Shown here: positions 1 to 8,693 of the stretch, one piece after another
Layout: every line of letters begins with the position of its first letter
Position numbering within the stretch: the first letter of the stretch is position 1
DNA from: Candidatus Vecturithrix granuli
Lineage (GTDB): Bacteria > Moduliflexota > Moduliflexia > Moduliflexales > Moduliflexaceae
NCBI GenBank assembly: GCA_000739535.1
Contig: DF820465.1
Coordinates: forward strand, 721,064 to 785,063
Direction: 5' to 3'
DNA length: 64,000 nucleotides
Notes under the pieces: generated by a model
What the model saw: only the letters and a program-made list of their open reading frames with translations
Databases searched by the model: none
What the model was told of the DNA's origin: nothing
Position numbers and translations under genes: made by a program

Positions 1-214
1 ACTCTCTGTGAGAGTCATCCAATCACGCCGTGATACAGCGCACTCGCCGTTCATGCGCATCGTTAGAGCCATGATATATCATTTGTACTCCCGACCTGAC
101 TCTTCCTTTTAACGCTTCTTCTTTACGTTCCCTCCCTCCCCTACTTTTTATCATGCTCTTCTCTGTTATTACCTGGTACTGTAACGGTATGGATTATTTC
201 CAAAACTGCCACCA

Positions 215-637
215 CTATTTACTTTTTTCTGACGGGGTATTCCTGATGACTTCATTTCTGTAATTACGCCATTTCGAAAATCCTTCATCTGGATTTCTAT
301 CAAAATCAATAAACTCACCTAAAGAACAATCTAGTGCTTTCCATCCTGTATACTCACATATTTTTTTAATGGCATTAAGGGCTTTCTCATCACCTCGTAC
401 ATGGAGCATGACAGATTCCATAGGGTCATCTTTTCCAGAATTAAATTCTATAGAATAACTCTCTTCTTGAAGAATCATCCAGGATGTATCGTTATTATCA
501 ATATTAGGGAATAAGGCCACCACCATGTCTTCAAAGTATTTTCTTGAACACAGTGCGTGAGGCGTAAAATTTTCTGGTATTTTTCCTACGCTATCAATAT
601 TTTGGGGAACATCCTGAAACAAGACATCCCAGCTCAT
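215..637 (-). CDS. Small conserved hypothetical protein
   Basis: A 140-residue soluble protein with no signal peptide or membrane segment. The start is well supported: on the minus strand AAGGAG lies seven bases before the ATG. The opening MSWDVLFQDVP, the following PENFTPHALCSR and the central IEFNSGKDDPMESVMLHVRG recall a widespread family of small bacterial proteins that start MSWDVF-QDLP and carry a FHVRGG motif. That match is from memory and no function is established for the family. The gene stands alone, preceded on its 5' side by an operator-like array of three 16-bp quasi-palindromes. An immunity-protein-like role is conceivable but not shown. Confidence 0.75.
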   Translation of the reverse strand: MSWDVLFQDVPQNIDSVGKIPENFTPHALCSRKYFEDMVVALFPNIDNNDTSWMILQEESYSIEFNSGKDDPMESVMLHVRGDEKALNAIKKICEYTGWKALDCSLGEFIDFDRNPDEGFSKWRNYRNEVIRNTPSEKSK

Positions 638-1050
638 TTTCTATCTCCTTGTATTCGTATATTATAGGTTCTTATCATCGTTTATACGGGGAGAGATATT
701 TTGGCTCCGCTCTAACTCTTAATTAGGCTGCCAGGACGTATGGCTATATTTAGACATAACTGGCTACATATAGCCATAACATGACTGGCTATATGTAGCC
801 ACTTTTTGTTATTTCGCAACTTCAGTCATATTCAATGCTGTACTGCTGGGCATTCCAGCGACTGCCAGTGGTGTAATGGATCGTCTATGAAACTGTAGCA
901 AGTGTCAAGAAAAAAGCGTGAAGATGGATGGAGAATTTCTGCTGGATCGAAGAAAATCCCATCAACAGTCTTTGAGGCTGTTGATGGGCAAGTGCTGGAC
1001 AAATTCCTGTGGGTCAGAACGGCGTCCACAATTGAGCGATCAGTGACCTA
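638..1050. other. Intergenic stretch without a convincing gene
   Basis: About 410 bases between the small hypothetical gene and pstB. It holds the three-copy quasi-palindrome at 741-801. A 65-codon minus-strand frame at 832-1029 has no recognisable motif, no clear ribosome binding site and an unlikely composition, so I do not call it. Otherwise I see nothing. Confidence 0.6.
741..801. promoter_or_regulatory. Operator-like array of three 16-bp quasi-palindromes
   Basis: Three related 16-mers lie at 741-756, 761-776 and 786-801. The second reads TGGCTACATATAGCCA and the third is its exact reverse complement, TGGCTATATGTAGCCA. The first (TGGCTATATTTAGACA) is a diverged copy. Each is itself close to palindromic (TGGCTA...TAGCCA). 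Spacing is 20 and 25 bases. Such arrays are typical of binding sites for a dimeric repressor. The array sits about 100-165 bases upstream of the minus-strand gene at 215-637, so it may control that gene; the regulator is not identifiable. Confidence 0.5.
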
Positions 1051-1872
1051 TCAACCGAAACGACCGGTGACGTAATCTTCGGTGCGCTGGCTTTTCGGGG
1101 CTTCGAATATCGTAGAGGTCTTCCCGTATTCCACGATTTTTCCCAGATACATAAACGCTGTATTATCGGACACGCGGGCGGCTTGCTGCATATTGTGCGT
1201 CACAATGGCAATCGTATATTGCCCGCGCAATTCATCAATCAAATCTTCGATTTTACTGGTCGCAATCGGGTCTAAGGCTGAACACGGCTCATCCATCAAC
1301 AGAATTTCCGGGTCTGAGGCAATGGCTCGCGCAATGCACAGGCGTTGCTGTTGTCCGCCGGACATGCCCATGGCGTTTTCCTTGAGCCGGTCTTTGACTT
1401 CCTCCCATAAAGCCGCGCTCTTTAAAGCCCGCTCGACCGTTTCTTTCAAAATACGCCGGTCGCGGATGCCATCCACTTTCAGAGGATAGGTGACGTTTTC
1501 AGCGATGCTCATGGGAAAAGGATTTGGCTTTTGAAACACCATGCCCATACGTTTGCGCAGGGCTATCACGTCAATATCACGGTGATAAATGTTTGTGCCA
1601 TCCAGCCGAATTTCGCCGTCAATATTGAGGCCGTCAATCAGATCATTCATGCGATTCATGGAGCGCAGCAAGGTTGACTTGCCGCAGCCCGATGGCCCGA
1701 TTAAGGCCGTGACCAACCCGCGTTCAATCGCCATTGTATTTTCAAACAATGCCTGTTTCGCCCCATACCACAGCGAAAACCGTTCAACCTCAACCGAGAT
1801 TCCTTTCGCCCCCTTTTTCGGGTGGTACACCGTTTCTATTGTTTCCCAACTTTGATGAATTTTTTCTTTCAT
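1051..1872 (-). CDS. pstB: Phosphate ABC transporter ATP-binding protein PstB
   Basis: The ATPase of the high-affinity phosphate importer PstSCAB; it binds the cytoplasmic faces of PstA and PstC and powers uptake. The 273 residues contain Walker [10 protein letters not shown] (about residues 58-66), a Q-loop ([12 protein letters not shown]), the ABC signature [16 protein letters not shown], Walker [15 protein letters not shown] and the switch histidine in IVTHNMQQA. The run KPNPFPMSI is characteristic of PstB. The length fits the family. It is the last gene of the minus-strand pstS-C-A-B series but is separated from pstA by about 220 bases of palindromic repeats, so its expression may be partly uncoupled. 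Confidence 0.97.
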   Translation of the reverse strand: MKEKIHQSWETIETVYHPKKGAKGISVEVERFSLWYGAKQALFENTMAIERGLVTALIGPSGCGKSTLLRSMNRMNDLIDGLNIDGEIRLDGTNIYHRDIDVIALRKRMGMVFQKPNPFPMSIAENVTYPLKVDGIRDRRILKETVERALKSAALWEEVKDRLKENAMGMSGGQQQRLCIARAIASDPEILLMDEPCSALDPIATSKIEDLIDELRGQYTIAIVTHNMQQAARVSDNTAFMYLGKIVEYGKTSTIFEAPKSQRTEDYVTGRFG

Positions 1873-1877
1873 ATATG

Positions 1878-1973
1878 TAGTGTTTAAGTGTTTGGGTGTT
1901 TAAGTGTTTAAAAAAATCCTTCAAAAACACTCAAATACTTAAACACCCAAACACTTAAACACTTAAACACTAA
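1878..1973. repeat. Octamer-based palindromic repeat (ACACTTAA type)
   Basis: A large imperfect inverted repeat made of short direct repeats. The left arm (about 1878-1910) is the complement of the right arm (about 1938-1973), which carries one extra ACACTTAAA unit. The right arm is a run of variants of AACACTTAA/AACACCCAA. A short A-rich loop (AAAAAAATCCTTC) separates the arms. It sits between pstA and pstB and would form a long hairpin in the transcript. A similar design, with different sequence, occurs next to phoB at 34312-34410. Confidence 0.7.
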
Positions 1974-2087
1974 GGTAGTGGTTAAATGGTAAGTGATGTC
2001 CGCTCGTTGAGCGAAGTCGAAACGAGCCGCTCAGTGTTCCCTTCGACTTCGCTCAGGGAACGCATCACTTACCATTTAACCATTACC
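1974..2087. repeat. Nested inverted repeat with two TCGACTTCGCTC-loop hairpins
   Basis: The outer arms at 1974-1998 and 2063-2087 are 25-base inverted repeats with one mismatch. Inside are two smaller hairpins that share the same 12-base core. At 2002-2027, GCTCGTT and AACGAGC flank GAGCGAAGTCGA. At 2036-2061, GTTCCCT and AGGGAAC flank TCGACTTCGCTC. The element fills most of the pstA-pstB gap and could act as an mRNA processing or stability element. Confidence 0.75.
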
Positions 2088-2091
2088 AACA

Positions 2092-3897
2092 CTAAAAGTG
2101 CCCTCCATGATATTTTTTCTTCAACTGGTTGCGGATATAAATTGCCGTCGCATTCATGATTGCAATCAGAGTGATCAGCAGCAAAGTGGTCACAAAGACC
2201 ATAGGTTTCCCGGCTTCGGAATTGCGTGATTGAAAGCCGACGTCAAAAATATGGAACCCTAAGTGCATAAAGCTGCGTTCCAGATGGATAAAAGGAAAAA
2301 AGCGATCAATCGGCAATTCCGGGGCGATTTTCACCACACCCACCAGCATAAGCGGCGCAACTTCGCCTGCGCCGCGCGCCATGGCCAGAATCAAGCCGGT
2401 CATGATGCCCGGCAGGGCTTTGGGCAGCACAATATATTTAATCGTCTGCCATTTTGACGCGCCGCAGGCCAGCGAACCTTCCCGTAAGGACCTCGGGACG
2501 GCGGCCAACGCTTCTTCTGTGGCGACAATAACGACCGGCACGGTTAATAAGGCTAAGGTGAAGGAGGCCCAGAGAATCCCGCCAGTTCCAAACGTCGGAT
2601 TGGGCAGGCGTTCCGGGTAAAAGATTTGATCAATTGACGCGCCGATGATATAGGCAAAAAACCCCAGTCCAAACACGCCATACACAATCGAAGGCACTCC
2701 GGCCAGATTGTTGACGCAGATGCGCACAACTGAGACCAATCGCCCTTGTTTCGCATATTCACGCAGATATAAGGCCGCCATAACCCCGAAAGGAGCAACA
2801 GCGAACGCCATGAGGAGGGTCATGACAAACGTGCCGAAAATGGCCGGAAACACGCCGCCTTCGGTATTGGCTTCACGCGGTTCGTGCGTTAAAAATTCGC
2901 CCCAGCGCGAAAAATACACGCCCAGTTTTTGAAACGTGCTCAGGGCATTGGCCGGATAGATGCACACAAGCTCTGACAGACGCAAAGTTTTTTCCTGACC
3001 GTTCACATCGTTCAGCACAATCGTATATTCTTCATCCCTCAATTTCATGGCGTTCGCATTCTTTTGCAGTTCTGCATACCGTTGTTCCAGTTCGGCGCTT
3101 TGTGTTTCATAGGCTGTGAAAGCTGTCTGATAGTGTGCACTGTTCTTGCCGTATTTTAGTTCGATTTTGCGCAAGGCCAGGCGTTGTTGTTCCAGAGCAT
3201 AGTTAATCGTTCCGATCTCTTTGCGTTCGATCTTTCTGATGCGGTCGCGCCGATTTCGCGCCTCTTCTAAGCTCTTAGATAAGATTTCCGGATTGATCGC
3301 GTCGCTTTCGAACACGATTTCTTTCAGATGAAGGGCTTTGATGAAACCGATAAAGGGTCCCCATTCCATCCGCTCGACAAAGTAAATATCTTTGGGATTG
3401 CTGAGGTTCTGTACCTCATATTCAGAGACCCACTTGAAGTCTTCGTTATAAAGATCAAAGTTTCCGGTTCGATATAATACTCGACTGGCAAAGCCCTGAT
3501 TCTCCTGAATCTTCTGACGAAGAGTGGGATCGAGGGATTCGAGCAGGGACGCAGCCGGTTTGAAGAGTTCGTCCCGCGACGGTTCTCCGGCGATCATTTG
3601 TCCGTTTTTGAGCGTAACGACCTGGATCGGTTTCGGATAAAAGGCGATGATGCCGTTCCAAAAAATCAGCGCTAAAAATCCGAAAATCATTAGCACTCCC
3701 AACACCAACGCGCCTCCCATACCCCACAGAAACGGCTCGCCGCGCGCGGTTAAATTGGCCCCGCTCATGGCTTTTTTCGAACGCGCCGTTGTGCGTTCCT
3801 CTGAGAGGACGTGTTCGGGAATCGTCGGGAACAGGTCGTCCATCACTGCTTCAGCGGTTTCTTCTTGTGCGAATATCGCGTGTGTTTTGACCATCAT
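2092..3897 (-). CDS. pstA: Phosphate ABC transporter permease PstA, long form
   Basis: Inner-membrane permease subunit of the phosphate importer. The 601 residues are about twice the classical PstA length. A first membrane segment lies near residues 55-85, followed by a long extracytoplasmic, partly coiled-coil region (about 90-330) rich in charged residues (ERKEIGTINYALEQQR...). The permease core of five or six helices follows from about 350. The ATPase-contacting EAA loop reads ATEEALAAVPRSLREGSLAC. Long PstA forms with a periplasmic insertion are known in Pseudomonas-type systems. It lies 12 bases downstream of pstC and is clearly co-transcribed. The start at 3897 (MMVKTHAIF) could be one codon later. 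Confidence 0.95.
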   Translation of the reverse strand: MMVKTHAIFAQEETAEAVMDDLFPTIPEHVLSEERTTARSKKAMSGANLTARGEPFLWGMGGALVLGVLMIFGFLALIFWNGIIAFYPKPIQVVTLKNGQMIAGEPSRDELFKPAASLLESLDPTLRQKIQENQGFASRVLYRTGNFDLYNEDFKWVSEYEVQNLSNPKDIYFVERMEWGPFIGFIKALHLKEIVFESDAINPEILSKSLEEARNRRDRIRKIERKEIGTINYALEQQRLALRKIELKYGKNSAHYQTAFTAYETQSAELEQRYAELQKNANAMKLRDEEYTIVLNDVNGQEKTLRLSELVCIYPANALSTFQKLGVYFSRWGEFLTHEPREANTEGGVFPAIFGTFVMTLLMAFAVAPFGVMAALYLREYAKQGRLVSVVRICVNNLAGVPSIVYGVFGLGFFAYIIGASIDQIFYPERLPNPTFGTGGILWASFTLALLTVPVVIVATEEALAAVPRSLREGSLACGASKWQTIKYIVLPKALPGIMTGLILAMARGAGEVAPLMLVGVVKIAPELPIDRFFPFIHLERSFMHLGFHIFDVGFQSRNSEAGKPMVFVTTLLLITLIAIMNATAIYIRNQLKKKYHGGHF

Positions 3898-3909
3898 AAC
3901 AAGAATCCT

Positions 3910-6543
3910 CTAAAGCTGAGACGCGCGCTTACGAAAACGAATGCGGACGATCTCAGCAATCGTATTAATCACAAATGTCATGGCAAATAACACCAGGCCG
4001 GACAGAAAAAGAATACGGTATAATGTTCCATTTTTCACGGCTTCTGGGAGTTCGACTGCAATTGTCGCCGACAGCGCACGCAAGCCGTTGAATACGTTCC
4101 AATCCAGAATCGGCGTATTTCCGGCCGCCATCACCACAATCATGGTTTCCCCAACCGCGCGTCCCATGCCGATCATAATCGCTGAAAACACCCCGCTCAC
4201 CGCCGTCGGCAGTACCACATACAGCGCGGTCTGCCAGGGCGTTGCTCCGCATCCGAGGCTTGCGGCGCGTAAATGTTCAGGCACTGCATTTAAGGCGTCT
4301 TCGGCAATCGTATAAATAATGGGAATAATCGCAAAGCCCATAGCAAAACTGACGATCAGGGTATTGCGTTGGATGTATGTATTCACAAAACTGCCGCGAA
4401 CATCGAAACCAAAGGCGGTGAAAAGATAGGCAAGGCAGTATGAGAGGGCGATTGAACTGCCAACCATCAGCAGCCATTTGACCATATCAAACAACGCGGC
4501 CTGAAACGGCGAAATGACGAGCATCAACTTTGAGATGCGGCGTCCCCAATATCTTGTGACCACAGCGGCAATCAACGTGAATGACAGAGGCAGCAGCAAA
4601 AGAAACAGAAAGGGCGTCGCGGTTCCGAGGTCGCCGTTGACCCAGGCTTTGAAATCGCCCTGGAAAAAAAATACTTCAAACAACAATCCTAATTGATATG
4701 TGACGAACATCGCGGCGAGCATGACCGCGATCATCAAGCTGAATTTCGGGATGCCGCGCCAGCGATTGGCTAAATGGAAGGGGAGCAATTGCCAGAGAAG
4801 CGCGCTGAACATTAACGCTACAGGAATGGCGACAAAGGCTAAGATCACTGCGGCAATCCAGGTTTCAACAATCGGGGCCAGCACTAAGGCGGCGACAAAT
4901 CCTAATACGACGGAGGGGAGCGAGGCCATCATTTCCATAATCGGTTTGACCACGCTTCGCACACGCAAATGCAGAAATTCAGAGGTATAAATCGCGCCTA
5001 AAATCGCGATGGGCACGGCAAAAAGCAAGGAGTAGAATGCAGCTTTGATCGTGCCGAAAATCAAAGGAATCAACGAAAATTTGGACTCAAAGTCTTCGGT
5101 GGCTCCGGTTGACTGCCAGGTGTAGCCCGGTTCGGCATACCCTTCGTACCATACTTTTTGAAATAAGGTACGGAAGGTGGTTTCAGGATGAGGCACGTCA
5201 AATTCCCAAAAACGCGCCTGCCCATTTTCTTGTAAGGCGAACAGCCCGTCAAACCGAGGGGCTAACAGGATTTTTCGATACGACACGCCTGGGTGATCCG
5301 CCGGGAATCTTGCCAGAATTTTCTGACTCGTGCCGTGTAAGACCAGGATATCGCCATTTTCCAGCGCAAGGGCAAAGCTTTTGCCGCGATTGCTCGCTGA
5401 AAAATGACGAATGGCTGAGGCTGTCGAAGCAAAACGCCGCCCCTTAACAAGCATCTGTCCGTCCTGCGAGTCATTGTCTGCTTTTGACACCAGAAAAAAG
5501 ACGCCCAACGAACCATCTGCGCCGCCAACTACCAGGGATTGTTCTCCGAGTAAAAAATGAAACGCGCTTAATTCGGTATTGGGAGGAAGAACGCGGGTTT
5601 TTTCCGCCAGAAACGGCGATTTTACATTTTGTGTATTGTAGCGATAGACCGTTCCGTCCACACCAGCGACCATCACCGTATCGGCTTTTTGAGTGAGCAG
5701 TACGTCATAGAGCGATGCAGCCACCCCTTCAGGCAGCGGCGGCAAGGGAATGTGCTCGATCGTGACGCTGGGTTTCCCGGTCATCAGGTTCATTTTCGAT
5801 TTCGCTAAATTTAGTGTGATGTTCCCTTCCTGATCAACCACCACAAAGGCTTTTAATTGTCGTTCCGCTTTGCCGCTGACACGATAATCAAGCGCAGCAA
5901 TCGCCGCGCCGTTGTTCGTAGCTTCCACGGGATCATCTACGTGAATGTCATAGTGAATCTTCCTGAACTGGTTGCCCGGAATACGCGAATAAACAGCGAT
6001 GCCATCAGTGCTATCGCGTTCATCAATCTGTTGTAAATGTTGAGGCAGCCTGTCAGCCGGCACAATTTCCGTGACAATCTGCATTTCCGCAAATTGCACT
6101 GTGCCATCCGCAAATCCGATTCCCAGATGAGTCTGATCAATGCTACTGGCGACCGCCGTAATCGTTTTTCCCTGAAAACCGAGAGGCGGCGGCGTCAATT
6201 TGACGCCAGTTGCGGCGTGATGGAGAGAAGATATGCCATTGGCAAACAAGGTGAACGCCAGGGTTTTATATTCATCCATTGTGAGCGTGAGTACCTGTTC
6301 AGCCGGAATTTCTACGGTATAACTGCTGGTCTTTGTCATTTCTCCGCTTTGAAATAACGGGAAGGTTTCCCTGACCAAAAACACCAAAATGCCGAGAACG
6401 GCAAGAATGACCAGCACTCCGCCAATCGTAATAATCCGGTCGGCGAACCAATCCGCAATCAGCACCTTGCGGCTGACCTGTTTCTTTCGTTGAAAAGGAA
6501 TGACATCTTGCGTCTGTTGCTTGTGAGCGTTTTCTGATTTCAT
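3910..6543 (-). CDS. pstC: Phosphate ABC transporter permease PstC, long form
   Basis: Second permease subunit of the phosphate importer; 877 residues. A helix near residues 32-56 anchors the protein. A roughly 400-residue extracytoplasmic region (about 60-470) has beta-propeller-like repeats, for example VVGGADGSLGVFF and MVAGVDGTVYRYN. The permease core is C-terminal (about 490-875). The EAA loop reads EDALNAVPEHLRAASLGCG and is followed by the PstC-like MGRAVGETMIVVMAAGN. Long PstC proteins with such an insert exist in Pseudomonas and relatives. The gene is followed 12 bases later by pstA. A strong hairpin separates it from pstS. Confidence 0.95.
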   Translation of the reverse strand: MKSENAHKQQTQDVIPFQRKKQVSRKVLIADWFADRIITIGGVLVILAVLGILVFLVRETFPLFQSGEMTKTSSYTVEIPAEQVLTLTMDEYKTLAFTLFANGISSLHHAATGVKLTPPPLGFQGKTITAVASSIDQTHLGIGFADGTVQFAEMQIVTEIVPADRLPQHLQQIDERDSTDGIAVYSRIPGNQFRKIHYDIHVDDPVEATNNGAAIAALDYRVSGKAERQLKAFVVVDQEGNITLNLAKSKMNLMTGKPSVTIEHIPLPPLPEGVAASLYDVLLTQKADTVMVAGVDGTVYRYNTQNVKSPFLAEKTRVLPPNTELSAFHFLLGEQSLVVGGADGSLGVFFLVSKADNDSQDGQMLVKGRRFASTASAIRHFSASNRGKSFALALENGDILVLHGTSQKILARFPADHPGVSYRKILLAPRFDGLFALQENGQARFWEFDVPHPETTFRTLFQKVWYEGYAEPGYTWQSTGATEDFESKFSLIPLIFGTIKAAFYSLLFAVPIAILGAIYTSEFLHLRVRSVVKPIMEMMASLPSVVLGFVAALVLAPIVETWIAAVILAFVAIPVALMFSALLWQLLPFHLANRWRGIPKFSLMIAVMLAAMFVTYQLGLLFEVFFFQGDFKAWVNGDLGTATPFLFLLLLPLSFTLIAAVVTRYWGRRISKLMLVISPFQAALFDMVKWLLMVGSSIALSYCLAYLFTAFGFDVRGSFVNTYIQRNTLIVSFAMGFAIIPIIYTIAEDALNAVPEHLRAASLGCGATPWQTALYVVLPTAVSGVFSAIMIGMGRAVGETMIVVMAAGNTPILDWNVFNGLRALSATIAVELPEAVKNGTLYRILFLSGLVLFAMTFVINTIAEIVRIRFRKRASQL

Positions 6544-6554
6544 GAATAACTTAT

Positions 6555-6589
6555 AGAAACCGGGTTTTTCGAAAAAAAACCCGGTTTCT
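6555..6589 (-). terminator. Hairpin between pstS and pstC, probable attenuator
   Basis: An inverted repeat of 15-base arms (AGAAACCGGGTTTTT at 6555-6569 and its exact complement at 6575-6589). It lies in the 61-base gap between pstS and pstC. A partial terminator at this point would allow more binding protein than permease to be made, as is common for binding-protein-dependent importers. The same AAACC...GGTTT hairpin type recurs at 41768-41802, 42564-42596 and 50865-50898. Confidence 0.65.
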
Positions 6590-6604
6590 TCTACGGTTTC
6601 TCAC

Positions 6605-7585
6605 TTACTTCAAACCGGTCATTTCCAGATTAAGGTCGGCTAAGGCTTTGGAAATCGGATAAAATCCGTCTTTAATCACCGCTCCCTGACCTTCTTTGGA
6701 CACTATGTATTTGATGAATTCGGCGCGCAGCGGATCCAGGGCTTCATTGGGGTTCTTATTGATATAGATGTAGAGAAAACGAGCCAGTGGATAATCGCCG
6801 CTATAGGCGTTTTCTGCGGTAGCGCCAAAGGCTTCATCGCCTTCACCGGCAGATAATGGCACAATGCGCACGTCAGCGGTTTTGTAGCCCACGCCGGAAT
6901 AGCCGATCCCATACTTATCAGAAGCCACGCCTTGAACGACAGCCGATGAACCAGGCTGTTCTTTGACAGTATCTTTATAATCGCCTTTGAACAGCGCGAC
7001 ATCTTTGAAATAGCCATAAGTGCCGGAGGCTGAATTACGGCCATAGAGAGAAATCGGTTTGTCAGCCCACTCACCGGTTAGCCCGAGATCGCCCCAGGTT
7101 GCGATTTCATTCGGATACCCGCCAGCGCGGTTTTTCGAGAAAATCGCATCTAACTGCGTCAGGCTTAACGATTCAATCGGATTATCTTTGTGCACAAACA
7201 CAGCCAGAGCATCAACGGCTACTTTTAACTCCGTTGGCTTGTACCCGAATTTTTTCTCAAATTCATCCACTTCCTGCGCCTTCATTTCACGCGACATCGG
7301 ACCAAACTGGGCAGTTCCTTCGATTAAGGCTGGCGGCGCAGTGGAAGAGCCTTTGCCCTCAATCGAAATTTTCACGGTCGGATACAGGGCTTTAAATCCT
7401 TCAGCCCACAATGCCATCAGGTTATTTAAGGTATCCGACCCAATGGCTTTTAAATTACCAGACACGCCGCTGACAGCCTCATATCCCGAAAGAGCGGGAT
7501 CTACTTCTGCCGCAAACGCTGAAGCAGCAAACAAAAGACTGAACAATAACACAACACACGATATTTTCATACGTTTCGACATCAT
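6605..7585 (-). CDS. pstS: Phosphate-binding protein PstS
   Basis: Periplasmic phosphate-binding protein that delivers phosphate to PstCA. I place the start at 7585, giving 326 residues: AAAGGAGAAA (7591-7600) precedes ATG and the next codon is also ATG. A longer in-frame start at 7678 would put 31 extra residues before the signal peptide and is unlikely. The signal peptide MKISCVVLLFSLLFAASAFA ends at AEVDP. Phosphate-site motifs follow: IGSDTLNNLM near the N-terminus, GKGSSTAPPALIEGTAQFG and YGRNSASGTYGYF. First gene of the minus-strand pst operon. No convincing Pho box was found upstream. Confidence 0.96.
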   Translation of the reverse strand: MMSKRMKISCVVLLFSLLFAASAFAAEVDPALSGYEAVSGVSGNLKAIGSDTLNNLMALWAEGFKALYPTVKISIEGKGSSTAPPALIEGTAQFGPMSREMKAQEVDEFEKKFGYKPTELKVAVDALAVFVHKDNPIESLSLTQLDAIFSKNRAGGYPNEIATWGDLGLTGEWADKPISLYGRNSASGTYGYFKDVALFKGDYKDTVKEQPGSSAVVQGVASDKYGIGYSGVGYKTADVRIVPLSAGEGDEAFGATAENAYSGDYPLARFLYIYINKNPNEALDPLRAEFIKYIVSKEGQGAVIKDGFYPISKALADLNLEMTGLK

Positions 7586-7781
7586 CAATATTTCTCCTTT
7601 TGGATAGTTACACACATCAGGGTATTTAAAAAAATACCCTTTTTCATTCTCGACGTGCTTTATATAAAAAGAGGGCATTAAACCAGTATTATGTGATTAT
7701 TAGAAATCTGTTAATTCTGGTTTTGCCCTCCTTTTTAAGCTGTAAGTTTCACAATAAAAGTTCTTCTCTATATATTTTCTC

Positions 7782-7812
7782 TTGACAGCAGAATCTATCA
7801 GCATGATAGATT
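7782..7812 (+). promoter_or_regulatory. Possible promoter with overlapping operator
   Basis: TTGACA at 7782-7787 is followed at roughly 17-18 bases by AT-rich sequence (GATAGA/ATAGAT) that could serve as a weak -10. A perfect inverted repeat of 9-base arms with a 3-base loop (AATCTATCA at 7792-7800, TGATAGATT at 7804-7812) overlaps it. It lies 70 bases before the BON/LysM gene start at 7882, so it may be that gene's promoter and regulator site. Confidence 0.35.
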
Positions 7813-7881
7813 TTAAAAGAATGGTACTCTGTTAACATAAAATGCTTTGAGAACATGAATATTTCTAAGGGGGGAAAGAGT

Positions 7882-8556
7882 ATGGCATTTTTTAAATCAC
7901 GCGATGAAAAAAAGTCTGAAGAGATTTATAAGATTATCATGGATACGCTGAAAAATCGGGGAAATCAGGTCTATGACCTGAAGGTCGAATTTCAAGAGGG
8001 GGTTGTGACGCTTTCAGGGGTGTGCGACTCAGAAGCCACCAGAAAAAAGGCGATCCTGTGCGCAGAGCTTGCAGAAGGAGTGAAAAAGGTGAATTCCGAT
8101 CCTTTATTACTGTCAGAGGCGGCTGCTCAGGAGCAAGCTGCAGCTGTTCCGCCTGCTGCGCCTGTTTCACCTAATCCGCCTATTCAGACTGCTCCACCTG
8201 CTGCCCCGTCTGTTCAGACTGCTCCGGCTGCTCCGGTTTCTGAGAGTCCTTTAGAAACAGGGTTTCCCTCTGCTGAAGCGGAAGCTGCTGAACTGAAGCC
8301 GTCGCCTGAACCGCAGCCATCGCCGCAAGCGCCCGAAACTGCGGCAAGGTCGGCGCAGCCTTCTGAACCGGTTCAGCCGCAGGCCGAAATGCAGACCTAT
8401 ACGATTAAATCCGGGGACACGTTGTCCAAAATTGCCAAACAATTCTACGGTCAGGCCAACAAATATATGGTGATTTTCGAGGCAAACCGCGATGTGATCA
8501 AAGACCCGGATCGAATTTATCCAGGCCAGACTATCCGTATTCCGCCATTACCATAA
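7882..8556 (+). CDS. BON and LysM domain protein
   Basis: Predicted 224-residue protein. A BON domain spans about residues 8-70 ([12 protein letters not shown] ... [15 protein letters not shown]). A proline/alanine-rich linker follows (about 80-170), then a C-terminal LysM domain (about 172-222; [18 protein letters not shown] ... [11 protein letters not shown]). The domain order is that of E. coli Kbp/YgaU, a cytoplasmic potassium-binding protein, but this one has a long extra linker. I chose ATG 7882 because it follows AAGGGGGGAAAGAG; the upstream ATG at 7855 lacks a good site. There is no signal peptide, so a cytoplasmic location is possible despite LysM. It is divergent from pstS. Confidence 0.85.
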   Translation: MAFFKSRDEKKSEEIYKIIMDTLKNRGNQVYDLKVEFQEGVVTLSGVCDSEATRKKAILCAELAEGVKKVNSDPLLLSEAAAQEQAAAVPPAAPVSPNPPIQTAPPAAPSVQTAPAAPVSESPLETGFPSAEAEAAELKPSPEPQPSPQAPETAARSAQPSEPVQPQAEMQTYTIKSGDTLSKIAKQFYGQANKYMVIFEANRDVIKDPDRIYPGQTIRIPPLP

Positions 8557-8570
8557 CTCCAGACCGGAAT

Positions 8571-8674
8571 GCGAAAGCTCTGCTTTCGCCGTCAAAGCAG
8601 AGCTTTGACACTCCTGACCCGGAGTGCGAAAGCTCTGCTTTCGCCGTCAAAGCAGAGCTTTGACACTCCTGAGT
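8571..8674. repeat. Two tandem 55-bp hairpin units
   Basis: Two copies of a 55-base unit start at 8571 and 8626 (GCGAAAGCTCTGCTTTCGCC). Each contains AAAGCTCTGCTTT, a short loop, then the complementary AAAGCAGAGCTTT, followed by GACACTCCTGA. The unit lies just after the BON/LysM stop codon and could terminate it. The CACTCC(T/A)G phrase and palindromic layout resemble the 49-bp tandem repeats at 31507-31655, suggesting one repeat family. Confidence 0.75.
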
Positions 8675-8693
8675 TCTGAAAATAGGTGTTCCT

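Noticed and set aside
832-1029. 65-codon minus-strand frame
   Set aside because: No ribosome site, no motif, atypical composition.
7586-7881. Pho box upstream of pstS
   Set aside because: I looked for CTGTCAT-like direct repeats on both strands and found none convincing; a profile scan would be needed.
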